This document shows, piece by piece, positions 38,001 to 46,640 of a stretch of DNA of 64,000 nt. The stretch lies in the NCBI GenBank assembly GCA_039621445.1, contig CP154954.1, positions 32,651,455 through 32,715,454 on the forward strand, written 5' to 3'. Below the pieces are notes generated by a model. That model saw only the letters and a list, made by a program, of their open reading frames with translations, was not told the origin of the DNA and ran no database searches. This DNA is from Euglena gracilis. Taxonomy: Eukaryota > Euglenida > Euglenophyceae > Euglenales. The position numbers were made by a program, and so were the translations under genes. Numbering within the stretch: position 1 is the stretch's first letter; the number at the start of each line of letters is the position of its first letter.

Positions 38001-39110
38001 CCCCCGAGGCGGACAAACTGCCTTGACCCCACCCCTGGAGCATACCACCCACCCCTACAAATGGTGTGCTCCCACTCCTCCAAGGGCAGCCCTGGACCTA
38101 TCAGCCCCGTCCGTGGAGCCCCGGCCCTGGGCACAGGGTGTGCAGGGAGGCGGCCCGCTGCAGCAGCGCGAGCGCCTCCGCCCCGGCACTCTCGATCTTG
38201 TTCTTGTGGAGGTGCAGGGTGAGGGACGTGAGGGACGCGCAGGTGAGCACACAGTGAGGCTGCCACTGGACTTCCATTCTCCATCTGTGAGTGAACGCAT
38301 TCATCCCAATATTGAAGGAAACAAATGCTGGAACCAGAATCACCCAACGCCCATTTAAAGCCAAAAAAGCTTCACATACAAAATTCAATAAACCACAATT
38401 TATGGCAAAAAGTGTGCAACGACTTGATGCTTTGCTTTCGTGTGCACAGTCCGGACAAAAATGACGGGAAACAAAGATGATGGGAAACCACCAAAAATTT
38501 CCCGTCATTTTTCCATCATTTTTTCCCCCTGTACCCTTTCTATGCCCTTTTGGAGGAACCACATTCACAGCTGGTCAAATTTCACGCACAAAGGATGGGG
38601 GTATGACATATGATCAAGTTTGGGATGTGTTTTCAATACAACCACAAAAAAAAGAACACCCAGAACACCATTTTGACACTTTCTTGGAATTTTGAGGTGC
38701 TGCCGAAAAACTCCCACTTATTACCTTCATGGAAAATTGAAATTTCCATCACTTTTTCCAGAATAAAAATTTTCCCATCATTTTATTTCCCGTCATTTTG
38801 TTTCCCGTCCGCTTCCGCCATTTTTGTCCGGACTGTAATTTGGAGAAAACTTGGATGTGCGTGGGCAAATGTCATTTCAAAGCCAGCTTCAATGGGCTGC
38901 GGAAATCGCCGAGCACATTAGCACGTGAAATAACTCCTCCAATCATCCCACCTCACAATTTGAATTTACCAAAATTTCAATGCAACGGCAAAATCAATTG
39001 TTGTTTGTATTGCATAATCGTATCCACAAAATGCAAGGTGCTTCTCCGGACGAAAAGTTGCTGAGGTTGCTCAGAGCTGCCACGCCACCATCGCCAAGCA
39101 ATGAACCCTG
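20054..39110 (-). CDS. multi-exon RNI-type leucine-rich-repeat protein gene (span)
   Basis: About seventeen minus-strand exons between 39.1 and 22.3 kb each carry one or two repeats of the ribonuclease-inhibitor type, with pattern LxxLxLxxNxIGDxGAxALAxL. Examples are LDLSHNEIGDIGASALA, LALDLSDNAVGDKGATALAG and LDLSGNHLGPDGAEALAGL. Such arrays form horseshoe solenoids used for protein binding (RanGAP, NLR and RNase inhibitor families). I see no kinase, NACHT or F-box partner, so the role is unknown. Exons are GC-rich; introns of 0.3-2.5 kb are filled with repeats. It could be one large gene or several tandem LRR genes; start and end are not fixed. Confidence 0.75.
20058..20125 (-). CDS. possible LRR exon end
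   Basis: The frame ends EDLGFPHLRSMDLTNGYRG directly before a strong donor GTGAGG at 20,057. LPHLRSMDLTN resembles the LxxLxxLxL part of an LRR. If real, the LRR gene continues below the proposed end near 20,335. Confidence 0.28.
20335..20431 (-). CDS. possible terminal exon of the LRR gene
   Basis: From an acceptor CCTCATTAG, one frame reads PPFRLGIVLDGDVITVPKAY then ACGT and a stop at 20,335. Another frame runs to a donor GTGATC. It is GC-rich and protein-like, but has no LRR signature. Confidence 0.3.
20559..22110. mobile_element. AAATAAGAC-family element, copy 2, interrupted
   Basis: Left part 20,559-20,767 has GAGCAAAAATCCAAAAATAAG, CGGGGACGGTGAAA and ATGATGAAGTTTCTG. Right part 21,913-22,110 has GTGGCGCAAAGTATGGAAGG, CCAGGTCGGTCAAGAAAAAA and GGTCTTTGGGG. 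Both match consecutive parts of copy 1 at 3.9-4.3 kb. The gap is the 20,776-21,904 insertion. Confidence 0.75.
20776..21904. mobile_element. 1,129-bp GGCAG inverted-repeat element with 8-bp target duplication
   Basis: Ends are GGCAGCATCACTCT and its exact complement, each followed by a C/G run. An inner pair GTTAAGAGTGATCA (20,807 and 21,852) is also inverted. Flanks are exact direct repeats TTCAATTT (20,768-20,775 and 21,905-21,912). No transposase ORF; the interior holds GTCCAACGAC words with G runs and a T-rich TTTTTGGCCATT stretch. It is non-autonomous and inserted in copy 2 of the AAATAAGAC family. Confidence 0.9.
22320..22429 (-). CDS. LRR exon
   Basis: Acceptor TCCCCCAG, then LVALRRAPQLASLSLNLASN and PVGGSGRAALTALRGQ. 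One full RNI-type repeat (LxSLxLNLASNPVGGSGxAALTAL). Donor GTCAGG. Confidence 0.7.
22801..23011. mobile_element. TA-flanked C-run element (AGAAGC word)
   Basis: Flanked by TA; ends ACCCCCCCCC and GGGGGGGT. Contains GTAGAAGCACGGGTGCGC, the hairpin CGCCGCCTTCAGCGGCG (22,941) and a central GATTTTTGTTGATTTCC. Related in words and core to the element at 54,201-54,431. Confidence 0.6.
23056..23210 (-). CDS. LRR exon, two repeats
   Basis: Reads SDLAGNPVGTAGAVALSDLW, then RAPGLRVLHLDLLGCGVGDE and GAAGTAAAE. Both the NPVGTAGAVALSDL and LHLDLLGCGVGDEGA units fit the RNI repeat. The donor is not clear. Confidence 0.7.
23570..23721 (-). CDS. LRR exon, two repeats
   Basis: After a CCTGACCAG acceptor: WALATLREAPALRSLVLDLS, then WNCVQAAGAGALALFHSCPR and LEVLHL. 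Clear LxSLVLDLSxNxxxxxGAxAL spacing. Confidence 0.75.
23745..23850. repeat. tandem GACCCCCGCCGGAATGTC repeat
   Basis: About six imperfect 16-18 bp units of the type CCGACCCCCGCC(G/A)GAATGTCG immediately upstream, in gene orientation, of the LRR exon at 23,721. The open frames read through it on both strands are low-complexity artefacts. Confidence 0.8.
23995..24085 (-). CDS. LRR exon
   Basis: PLPFLETFSLRLSNNRLSDD then GARAGLSG: LxxFSLRLSNNRLSDDGARA is one RNI repeat. The boundaries are approximate. Confidence 0.6.
24523..24891. mobile_element. TA-flanked C-run element (AAATATAAA word)
   Basis: TA at 24,521 and 24,892; ends AACCCCCCCC and GGGGGGGTT. The word AATATAAA alternates with C runs at both ends (four copies or more), and a 17-bp hairpin CCGGCGCAAAGCGCCGG lies at 24,587. 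The element at 34,554-34,909 uses the same word. No ORF. Confidence 0.7.
25162..25206. repeat. AAG trinucleotide repeat
   Basis: (GAA)n or (AAG)n of about 45 bp in an LRR intron; gives spurious poly-Arg and poly-Ser frames. Confidence 0.9.
25389..25533 (-). CDS. LRR exon
   Basis: GLPPGLALLRAASLLRQLAL then DLGDNDVSDFGATAVAQLRH. LxQLALDLGDNDVSDFGATAVAQL is a textbook RNI repeat. Confidence 0.75.
26005..26048 (-). CDS. short LRR exon
   Basis: TLDLWTNRLGNGGT between an AAG acceptor and donor GTGTGT. It carries only the LDLWTNRLGNGG core of a repeat. Confidence 0.5.
27449..27751. mobile_element. 303-bp palindromic GGCAG element with 8-bp flanking duplication
   Basis: Nearly the whole element is one inverted repeat starting GGCAGGCGGGTAGCAGG. 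Each end folds into its own G/C hairpin (GGGTAGCAGG..C/G run..CCTGCTACCC), and the centre is a series of ACATGGCCATGTTGCGC palindromes. Flanks are ATGTGGCC and ATGTTGCC, 7 of 8 identical. No ORF. It lies in an LRR intron. Confidence 0.87.
27901..28026 (-). CDS. LRR exon
   Basis: LMKFSLAGVGPGWATGTNQL then GEGAPKELAALGASPSLEWL. LxKFSLAG plus TNQLGEGAxxELAALxxxPSLEWL fit RNI spacing. Donor GTGGCA at 27,900. Confidence 0.55.
28429..28680 (+). other. 84-codon open frame, coding status unknown
   Basis: A Met-started plus-strand frame with ordinary amino-acid composition (VGFIISKCDDHLSMVLQSEE...) in an LRR intron. No domain, splice signal or neighbour supports it; it could be chance. Confidence 0.15.
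28790..29100 (-). repeat. 162-bp satellite, two copies
   Basis: Two units about 165 bp apart share GGGTCGAAAAACGCTCATTT and CCGGGTCCGGGAGGCCAAAA. The same unit in reverse orientation forms a longer array at 43,741-44,330. Confidence 0.8.
29376..29432. repeat. tandem 10-bp AACTCGGT(A) repeat
   Basis: GGTAACTCGGTAACTCGG repeated about six times, in A/T-rich intronic DNA that also has dispersed GTAACTCGGGCTA copies. Confidence 0.9.
30191..30474. mobile_element. 284-bp palindromic GGCAG element with exact 8-bp target duplication
   Basis: Starts GGCAGCCCGAAACTACTGGG and ends with its complement; inner arms contain ACCTAACCCTATTCCAT and GCCTAACCCTAAGCC. Each end is itself a G/C-run hairpin flanked by ACTACTGGGC. 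Exact direct repeats TTCCGAAT flank it (30,183-30,190 and 30,475-30,482). Same architecture as 27,449-27,751 but a different sequence inside. Confidence 0.92.
30610..30720 (-). CDS. LRR exon, divergent
   Basis: GPDGVCWLAQLREMRQLQTV then VLQLGLGQC: GxDGVxxLAQLREMxQLxTVVLQL has LRR spacing with fewer canonical residues. Edges approximate. Confidence 0.45.
31141..31327 (-). CDS. LRR exon, two repeats
   Basis: After CACTGCCGCAG: APAGLLAQAPLLHTLRLDLS, GNHLGPDGAEALAGLRASTS and LRSLALNLNQNQLRRGQRA. Both repeats are clear; donor GTGGCC at 31,140. Confidence 0.8.
31518..31690 (-). CDS. LRR exon, two repeats
   Basis: WRHLNLGRNPIGDGGLAALA, then GLRTAARLGTLSLDAARAHI and GPGGAAALARG. Strong RNI match (LNLGRNPIGDGGLAALAGL). 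Confidence 0.8.
32310..32570 (-). CDS. LRR exon with an apparent frame break
   Basis: First repeat LAHMPGLQWLSLDVYKTDIG is in one frame. A second reads LDGNP in one frame and then RVAGAQALAGLGAAPALHTL in another. The shift falls in the AACCCCC run near 32,435, so one base more or fewer reconciles the repeat. Either an exon junction, a decayed exon or a homopolymer error. Confidence 0.6.
33690..33785 (-). CDS. LRR exon
   Basis: PGLDLSHNEIGDIGASALAA then AALPVVSLE. LDLSHNEIGDIGASALA is a canonical RNI repeat. Confidence 0.75.
33888..33997 (-). CDS. LRR exon
   Basis: LPPMLDLHNNRVGPLGAAEL then AGLQRHAGLARLCLDQ. MLDLHNNRVGPLGAAELAGL fits the repeat. Not captured by Met-started frames. Confidence 0.7.
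34554..34909. mobile_element. TA-flanked C-run element (AAATATAAA word), second copy
   Basis: TA at 34,552 and 34,910; ends ACCCCCCCAAATATAAAG and CTTTATATTTGGGG-type words (TTTATATTTGGGGGGCTT). Word shared with 24,523-24,891, with different interior. Confidence 0.6.
35710..35794 (-). CDS. LRR exon
   Basis: After AACCGGCAG: RSHPASLRVLALDLSDNAVG then DKGATALAG. Donor GTTTGA. A canonical repeat (LRVLALDLSDNAVGDKGATALA). Confidence 0.75.
37152..37245 (-). CDS. LRR exon
   Basis: CLCLNLWDNQVTSDGAVALA then RLKDSVL. LNLWDNQVTSDGAVALARL fits; donor GTCTCT. The 5' edge is uncertain. Confidence 0.65.
38105..38265 (-). CDS. LRR exon
   Basis: SLTSLTLHLHKNKIESAGAE then ALALLQRAASLHTL. LTSLTLHLHKNKIESAGAEALALL is a canonical repeat. 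Confidence 0.75.
39043..39110 (-). CDS. possible LRR exon
   Basis: GTACAG acceptor-like, then GSLLGDGGVAALSNLSNFSS. LLGDGGVAALSNL matches the second half of an RNI repeat; the upstream LxxLxL half is missing. Confidence 0.4.
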
Positions 39111-41280
39111 TACAGAGTTTCTTTTTTGGGCTGAGGAGAGTGGGGACACTCAAGGGCAATATGCGACGCCCTTCAATGTGTCAGGACATCATGGCCCAGA
39201 AATTCCTTCCTCTTGCTGCTCAAATAACGCATCCCCAGGGGCCTGGCTACAATGACATTTCGGTTGTGGGGACATTTTGGTTCACTTTGGTTGGAGGGAC
39301 ACACTTCTATTACAGGGGCATTTTGAAACACTTCGGCTAAAGGTGGGGATGAAACTTACTTTTGGTTTTTAAAAAACTGGGAGAAACCATTTGCTTTTTT
39401 AACTTTCAATTACTTTTTGAACAAAAACTGGGCCAAATATTCTTCAAAGCTTGTTTGAGATAAAATTCTGCAAATTCTCAAAATACTCCGATTTTTCATT
39501 TTGACCTTTTTCCTTCGCTAAAATTTTCCTTTTATTTTTTATGTTTTCATACCGTTTTCTTTTTTAAAAAGCACTGTTTTTGCTCTTTTTCCTTCAAAAG
39601 CAACAGAATGCCAACGCTTTGAATATGCATTGAACAGATCAGAATGTCAGTGTCAAAGCGAATCCTCCACACAGGGTTTGTTGCCAGAAAATTACACAAC
39701 GTTCCGTCAGTAAAATTTGATTGGATCTTTTTGTGCTTCTTTTGAGACTGGAAGGGCCCAAAGAAAGAGGACGCCCGAGACTCTTTGGGGAGACGCCCTA
39801 AAACTTACAGTCAATGCCTGAAAAAGGGTCCAGCATCTTAAAAAGAATCCTGATCCCGCAGCTGCATTGTCTGTACAAGGGAGCTGCCAAAGCTCTCCAT
39901 GCAGCCACGGAGGCACCACGAGCACCTCCCACCACATCCCGAGGATGAATCACCACACAGCTGACTTTCCTATGGACTTATCGAGGGCGTTGTTGGGTTG
40001 TGTAAATTCAACGTTCCTTGGTTGCCTTCATTTCAGTCTTGTGAGAGGTGAGTAGAAAGACAACCTTGGTGAATCATTTGCTGGATGTCGTTTTTTGCGA
40101 TTTCTGGAGCTTGGAGGACAAAATCAGTCAGCAATGGGGAGTGTTCGATTTTCGTTGTTGACATCCCTCATAATTCACCCCGAAACCCTCCAAACCCCCC
40201 CAGGGTGTCATTTATGGGGATTTTGAAGGGAAAATCCAAAAGAACTGTCATCGGCAGCGAGCAAAATTTCTTATTGCAGAGCGGTGGGTGTCATTTTTGA
40301 TTTATAGAGTGGCACCTACCGTATTTGTCACCCCTGGGGGCACTGCCAGACCCCCTTTGTTGATGTCAACGCACCCTAATTGGACAATTAGAGTGCGTTG
40401 CCAGTATTCCACCTAATTGGCACTTTTCTGACACTCCTTTCGCACTCCAAAAAAAAAGTTCTTCGGCTGGTCCTTGGGGATTTAGTACCCCCTACCCTCA
40501 CCCCCCCTAATTGGCCTCCAGGACAACACTGGCAAAAATTTGGCCAGGCTCCAACGACTTCCCCAAAAAATGACTATTGAAACAAATGTCCATCAAAAAG
40601 TGGAGAAAAAATTCATGAAGCACCCAACCGTGCACAAAAAAAAACAAATTTTGTGCTGGGGGTGATAGCAGGGGGTGGGATCCTTGAGTCTCCTTGCTTG
40701 TCCCCCCCCGGCTAATTGGCTGATGGGGGGTCTGAGGGAACCTGGTCATTATAAGTCATAAAGAAGGTGTGAAATTGCCACCCTTCGGCACACAGGCAAT
40801 ATTCCCCCTGGCAGCAGGGAGAAGCGCCAACACCCCCCCCCTTTATTTGAGCACACCCACGGGTCAAAAGACCCCCCAAATGCTCAAACGAGGGGGGGTC
40901 GGAAATTCGGCTTTGAGAGAGGACAAAAAAATTTCGGCGCCTTTGGCGCCTAAAATTTTTTTTCCCCCAGACCCAAATGTTCAATTAAGGGGGGGGTCAA
41001 ATAAAGGGGGGGATGGTATTGACCATTTTTCACCAACTCCCCCAGGGGGAGTCATTTTCTACTCTGCTAAAGACCAGCCAAAACCATTTTCCTGGAAAAA
41101 TAGCAATTCAGCACCTGCCTGGGAGGTGGGTTGGTCACTTTGGGATCCAGTGGAATTGACCACACATGTGAAGCACGACCAAAAAAAACTTTCTCTGACA
41201 GAAATGCCTTAAAATTCACTTTAAATTCTTGGCCAAAATGGGTAAAAATCCCTTAAAATGCCAATGCCTTAAAATTTCTG
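39111..41280. other. no supported gene
   Basis: A/T-rich DNA with dispersed repeats. Short open frames on both strands lack domains or convincing splice sites. Confidence 0.5.
40834..41013. repeat. C-run element (TTTATTTGA word)
   Basis: CCCCCCCTTTATTTGAGC at the left mirrors TCAAATAAAGGGGGGG at the right; the perfect hairpin GGCGCCTTTGGCGCC lies at 40,936, between ATTTC and TAAAATTTTTT. Confidence 0.6.
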
Positions 41281-41289
41281 AGGGGAAAT

Positions 41290-43735
41290 TTTTCCTCCAA
41301 CCCAGCAAAAATGAAAGTGCAAAAATCTCAGCAAAATAACAGGCCAAATCCAGGGGAGGAAAAGCGATTTCTGGCATCGTTGGAACATTGTCTAGTCAAA
41401 ACTGAAAAAAAAAAATGAGCTTTTTGCCCTCTTTTTCTTGGATTTGGACCTTGTGAAAATCAAAACGTTGGTTCGATGCATGCCTGGATGGCCCTTGTAC
41501 CACCCTGAAAAGTGGCGCACCAAAAAGCCTCAAAGTGCTGTTACAAAGCCTTAAAAAAGCTTAAACAACCTTAAATTTTTGAAAAAATTCTGCTTTGAAA
41601 AAGGCCCACCTCCATGGTGATTGGCATTTGCCAATCAATTGGTGCAGCCTTGGAAGAAATCCACAACATTGGCTGCTGTCACTTGGCACCAAATATGACG
41701 ACTGGCTAATAGTGATCGAAGGCGGTGGCAAATCTGGCTCGGCATCAAGAGAAGAATGAATGTGCATCTCTTTTTTGATGTACGTTCATATTCCCTCCCT
41801 TTAATCCCCTCTAATTCTTCGACAATTATCGTTAATTCGACAATTTCGGGGGCAGTAGTGTGTCGGTTCATGGGCAAAACCTGCGGCCTACGGGACAACA
41901 CTCAACAAAGAGCCCAAAGAGCATCACAACTTCAATTACCACCGGGTTTTATGCAGCCGGCGGTTTTCAGTACGTACCCAGGGGAAACCAGGTGGTCCAG
42001 TTCGGTCCAAAAGACCCCCCTCCCTAGGGTTGTGCCAATTAATCGTTTCGAGCAGGCGAATAAATCGGGGTGTCTCAGACGACTAACGATCAATTGGTCC
42101 CTTCTGAGTTTTGCTGTTGAAATCTGCATAAGAAATTGAAATGCGGAACTCAAACCATTTCTTTGCGCGCCCTCTAACGAATTTTTTCCTTGTTCTGGGC
42201 CAGGCACTAGCAAATTAGGAACCGTGTCAGCTTAATAAATCGCACAGCATTTCACTGGCACCTTCGCTGACTCATGGCAACTTTAACAACTGTGTCAAGG
42301 TGTAAGTAGAGTATTATCTGACTGGTTACTGTACGAAATTGCGTGTTTGTAGCAAATATCGCGCCCATCGTGGTTGACATCCATAATGAACGATTGCCCT
42401 GGGCCGAACGATTCGGAATCGGCGATGACGAACAATTAGTCGATTAATCGATTGATCGAATCTACCCCAGCCTGGCCGGGCCGGCCCGGGATGGGCCGCC
42501 ACCGGGCCGCTAATCCACTGGCCTGGGCCGTGCCGCCGGGCCGTTGGGCCGGGCTAGGCCGCCGGCTGCCGATCACCTCAAACATCTGCCACACGCCTCA
42601 AACATCCGCTGCAGCATGGCACCATCATGCATGTAAAGGGCTCGGTACTACACAAAACCTAATCAAACAGGGGGGGTTTTCAGTCACCCCAAAAACGTCC
42701 CCCCCCTTGTGACCTGGACCACCAACAACAATGAATTAGTAACAAGGTAATTACCATGCCCTGGACCCTTTACGGCCCAATGGGAACAGTATGGGGGCAG
42801 CTGGACCTAGGTCCCACTCAAGCTATTCCCATACCCGAACCTGGCACAGCCCAAAAGGGGGCATCTTTGGAATTTTTTAGGATGTTCACAAAAAATGGTC
42901 AATTTCAAGCACATTTGCCAAAAAGCGATTTTTGAAAACGTCCAAATAATGTCGATTTGACCATTCTTTCAGGGTTTCTTCACAAAGCACGCTATGGCAG
43001 TGAGCTATTCCAGTCAGGCTTTTGCTCAAGGACCCGGGGGGGGGGTACTGGCTAGCCAATCGGCTAGACACTGGAAAAAATGGACTAGCTAGACCCCCCT
43101 CCCCCCCCCCCGGGGGGGGGGGGGCCGGGGGTCCCCCCAACTGGAAAAAAATTTTCCTCCGGCACTGCGCGCCGAGGTGGAAATCAGGTTTTTAATAGGT
43201 TTTGGGCTGATTTTGTTCCAAAAATTCCCAAAAATGGCCAAAAACGGGCTAGCGGCCAAATTTGGACTAGCTGCAGTCCAGCCCTTCCCCCGGGGGGGGG
43301 GGGGACTGCAATCCCTTAAGCAGAAGCCTGATTCCCGTCCCCCCTATGGGAATAGCTTGGGAGGGGGGGCATGGAAATTGTTTGGTCCCCCCAACGGTCA
43401 ATTAAATGAGCACAAATCCCATCAATGTCAGTGAATCGCGATTTTTGCACGCATCTCTATTGGATGTTGATTGATTATAACCTGCGCATGCCCCCATTGA
43501 CCAACAGGGGTACAAATCCCCGAAAAGGATGTGAAGTAGACTGGGTAGTCGGCCAACTACGCAATTGGTCGGCTGACTAGCCCCTGTTGGCAGCTAGTCG
43601 AGCGGCAAGATGCGGTGGGGGGGGTAATCGGCTGACTACCATGCCCCACCCATATAAGACCCCCCTCAGGAGCCAAAATCCAAGGGGGGGTCTTATATGG
43701 GGGGGGTCTTATATGGGGGGGGTCGCTGAGCTCTT
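41290..43735. other. repeat-rich, no supported gene
   Basis: 41,290-41,600 is a copy of the TCTGGCATC dispersed repeat. 43,020-43,310 has GGCTAG/CTAGCC words with C/G runs. Two overlapping 90-128 codon frames at 41,756-42,213 on opposite strands have no recognised domain. Confidence 0.45.
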
Positions 43736-43740
43736 ATCCC

Positions 43741-44330
43741 TGACCAAGATCCTTTGGCCTCCCGGAAAAACTGTTTTTGAGCCGAAAATGAGCGTTTTTC
43801 GACCCACCAGCGCCCCGCTTTGGGCCGCCAACCCATTGCCTTTGAGTCAAAACCAGGTCAAAAAAGTCGAAAACAATCGAATTTTTTTTTGCCCGAAACG
43901 ATGCTTTTTTAGCCTCCCGGACCCGGAAAAACCGTTTTTGAGCCGAAAATGAGCGTTTTTCGACCCGCCAGCGCCCTGTTTTGGGCCGCCAACCCATTGC
44001 CTTTGGGTCAAAACCAGGTCAAAAAAGTCGAAAACAATCGAATTTTTTTTTTGCCCGAAACGATGTTTTTTTAGCCTCCCGGACGCGGAAAAACTGTTTC
44101 TGGGCCGAAAATGAGCGTTTTTCGACCCGCCAGCCCCCCGGTTTGGGCTGCCAACCCATTGCCTTTGGGTGATTTTCGGGTCAAAAAGTCGAAAAAATCT
44201 AAAAAAAATTTTTGCTCGAAACGATGTTTTTTGACTTCCCGGACCCGGAAAAAAAAGTGTTATTTGAGCCAAAAACGACTGTTTTTTGACCCCCTGGCCT
44301 CCGGTTTCGGGCACAAAACCCTTGCATTTC
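43741..44330 (+). repeat. 162-bp satellite array, about 3.5 copies
   Basis: GAGCGTTTTTCGACCC recurs at 161-162-bp spacing (about 43,790, 43,951 and 44,113), with GGCCTCCCGGACCCGGAAAA and GGCCGCCAACCCATTGCC in each unit. Reverse-oriented units lie at 28.8-29.1 kb. The Met-started frames here only reflect the repeat. Confidence 0.9.
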
Positions 44331-44419
44331 AGTCAAAAGAGATCCATGGAGTGGGCCGGTGTGGTGGAAATTAGCAACCAGAGGCTTGACCCTGGCGTGC
44401 CTGATGGGTAAGGGCCGGC

Positions 44420-44640
44420 GGTCTACCTGACCTGTCACGATTAAACAATTGCGGCTTCGGCCGAGCAGTGACACTAAGGACAAGCAACCCCTATCAAACA
44501 CGCCATCGCCAAGCATCAGGAGCTGAGGCAAGGGATGGAGGACTTCGAGTGCCTCGAACCCTAGGGCTAATGCCCCCTGGCGGTAGCTCCACAGGCGAGA
44601 AATCGCTTCGTCCAGAAAATCTGTCCTCAGTCGTTGGAAA
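44420..44640 (-). CDS. possible further LRR-type exon
   Basis: An open frame reads DFLDEAISRLWSYRQGALAL, GFEALEVLHPLPQLLMLGDG and VFDRGCLSLVSLLGRSRNC. LPQLLMLGDGVFDRGCLSLVSLL has RNI spacing. An in-frame stop lies upstream, with an acceptor-like TCTGCAG beyond it. It may belong to the same LRR gene or to a neighbour. Confidence 0.42.
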
Positions 44641-45297
44641 AATTATCTCTTGCCCAACGCTGCAGATTGCAAAAAATCAGAGACATGATACCAAACATCA
44701 TTCGGAAGACAAGAAGCTTCACTCATCATGAACAAATAACCCTATGGAAAAGAGAAGGAAAAAAAAGCGAAACCTTCACCACCACTTGGACGGTGATGAC
44801 AAATGGGGTGCGCCAAAAATCTGAGGCATTTTTTGTCCAATTTCGCCTCCAGCCCCAATCCTTGCCGACCCCTTTCCCCAAAGAGAGGCCTGGCGTGACT
44901 TGCTTGCAGCTGTGTGCGTCCCATTGCAGTCCTCATCCTCCTTCTGGAAGAGGCACGGGACCCCCCCCCAAGTTGAATACCATGGCACAGCAAATGATCC
45001 CCCACCCCCGTCTTGGAAAGTACTTGTCAGCTGTGCCGAACGAAAAACACGTGTATTCGTTTTTTTTTCGAAACGCCCATTATGGCACCAGTGTTAGCAG
45101 TGATTAATTGAGCTTCTTTTATGGCAGGGGCTTTTTTGGGGGCTGCACCGGACTCAAATGGTGGTTGGGGCTTCCTTTGGCAGAACCCATTGAGACCTGT
45201 GCCGGCTGCCGGTCCGTCACGGACATCGACAGAGACCAGGGGGGTCTATGAAGGGGTGGGTGTGCGCTTATCAAGAGCTCAGCACTATTCAAAACCT

Positions 45298-45632
45298 GGT
45301 CTTATATGGGGGGGGGTAAGCTCAAGGTCAAGCTCGCCGAATTTAAGCTCCGCCCCAAACGCCCCCAAAGTGCTTGCCTCTACGACGGTCTTTGGTTCGA
45401 AAGACCCGCCCCCGAAAATAATTGTCCTTCCAAAATAAGCCATCGGAGCGAAGCGCCAGAGGGTGAAAATTTTCCTAACACAAGAATGATGAAATTTGAA
45501 AAACTTCAGGATTTTGAAATGCAAAAAAGTATGGCAAATATCACCCTATACAATTAACACATGATGCGAAGCGCCGAAAGTTTTCAGTCTTGGAAAACAA
45601 GACCCAGGGATTCTTTGGAGGGGGTTAAAGCA
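45298..45632. mobile_element. AAATAAGAC-family element, copy 3
   Basis: Contains GGAGCGAAGCGCCAGAGGGTGAAAATTTTCC, ATGATGAAATTTGAAAAA and TGATGCGAAGCGCCGAAAG, matching the core of copy 1. Its ends are more decayed. Confidence 0.6.
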
Positions 45633-46187
45633 GCTTGTTTTGTTATTAGAGGCTAGGTAGTCCTCCCCCCCCCTCCCCCTTGTTCAGCTCACTTTGGAAG
45701 TGAACAGGGGGGTCCCGAGACTGCCCCCCTGTACCTAGCCACACTTGTTCACTTCCGGGAAAAAAACCAAAAACCGGAACAACGGGCACACACCAATCAA
45801 GGTTCTTTTTCAAAAAATTTTCGGCACCTTCGGTGCCGGACCTTCCCCCCACTCCGGGAAGTCAACATGTCTAGTTCAGTTCGGAAGTCAGTGAACAGGG
45901 GGTTCCAGCCCCCCGTGTAATTGGGCTCCATTAGAGTTAAAAATATTTTTAAAAAATGCGAACAAAAGGAAAGCCCTGCGGGTGCTGACACCAAACAGGG
46001 AGCCAGGTCAGTGCGTGGGAAAACCTCCAAAAAATGTCTTTTCTTTGCGGGGTCTCATTTTTTTGGGCCAAAACAACCAAATTACACCTAACGCATGGAT
46101 ATTTTGCACTTCACACCGTATGTTTTTGCACTTCCGGTCAATGTTTTTGCACTTTATCTCAAAAATGTTTGCACACAAGCACAGGCC

Positions 46188-46640
46188 TCAGGCAGAAACC
46201 TCAACAGCCGTGACTGTTTGTTGGAGGTCGGCACGTTTGACGAGGACCCTCGGCCACCAGGGGGGGGGTCCCCATTTTGCCGTGCCGAGGGGGTCCGACC
46301 ACCATGGGGGGGGTGGGAAGTGCATCACCTTGCAGCCATCAAGACAATAACGCAAGAGCACATGCTCAACCTGAGGATCTCCCAAAATGCCGAGGACGTG
46401 CCATGCCTCTTCGACCTTGATCACCACCCCTTTCCGGAATGATGTTGAAAGCGGGTGTTCCACTGGGAAGCCGAGGACCCGCAACGATTGCGGACAACTT
46501 TCAGGAGGGCTTGCCAGTCAATTGTATTGAACGCATTCTGTAGGTCCCCTTGGAGGATGGCCCACGCATCTCCTTGGCCATGTTCCGCAAAGGTTTTTTC
46601 CCCTAGTCAAGGACCCTGACATGTCTGTTGGTTGCCACCT
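46188..46640 (-). pseudogene. non-LTR retrotransposon reverse transcriptase fragment
   Basis: One frame reads AILQGDLQNAFNTIDWQALL then KVVRN, matching the RT motif with Asp followed by NAFN. After a frame change, VLGFPVEHPLSTSFRKGVVI and LGILGDPQVEHVLLRYCLDG resemble the region after the catalytic core in LINE RTs (LGxPxGxxxF...LxDPQxxxxLLRxC). The segment with the YxDD box is missing, and a C/G-run repeat interrupts the left end. A dead fragment. Confidence 0.68.

Noticed and set aside
41756-42213. Overlapping 128- and 94-codon frames on opposite strands
   Set aside because: No domain, no splice context, and both strands open equally, so neither is supported.
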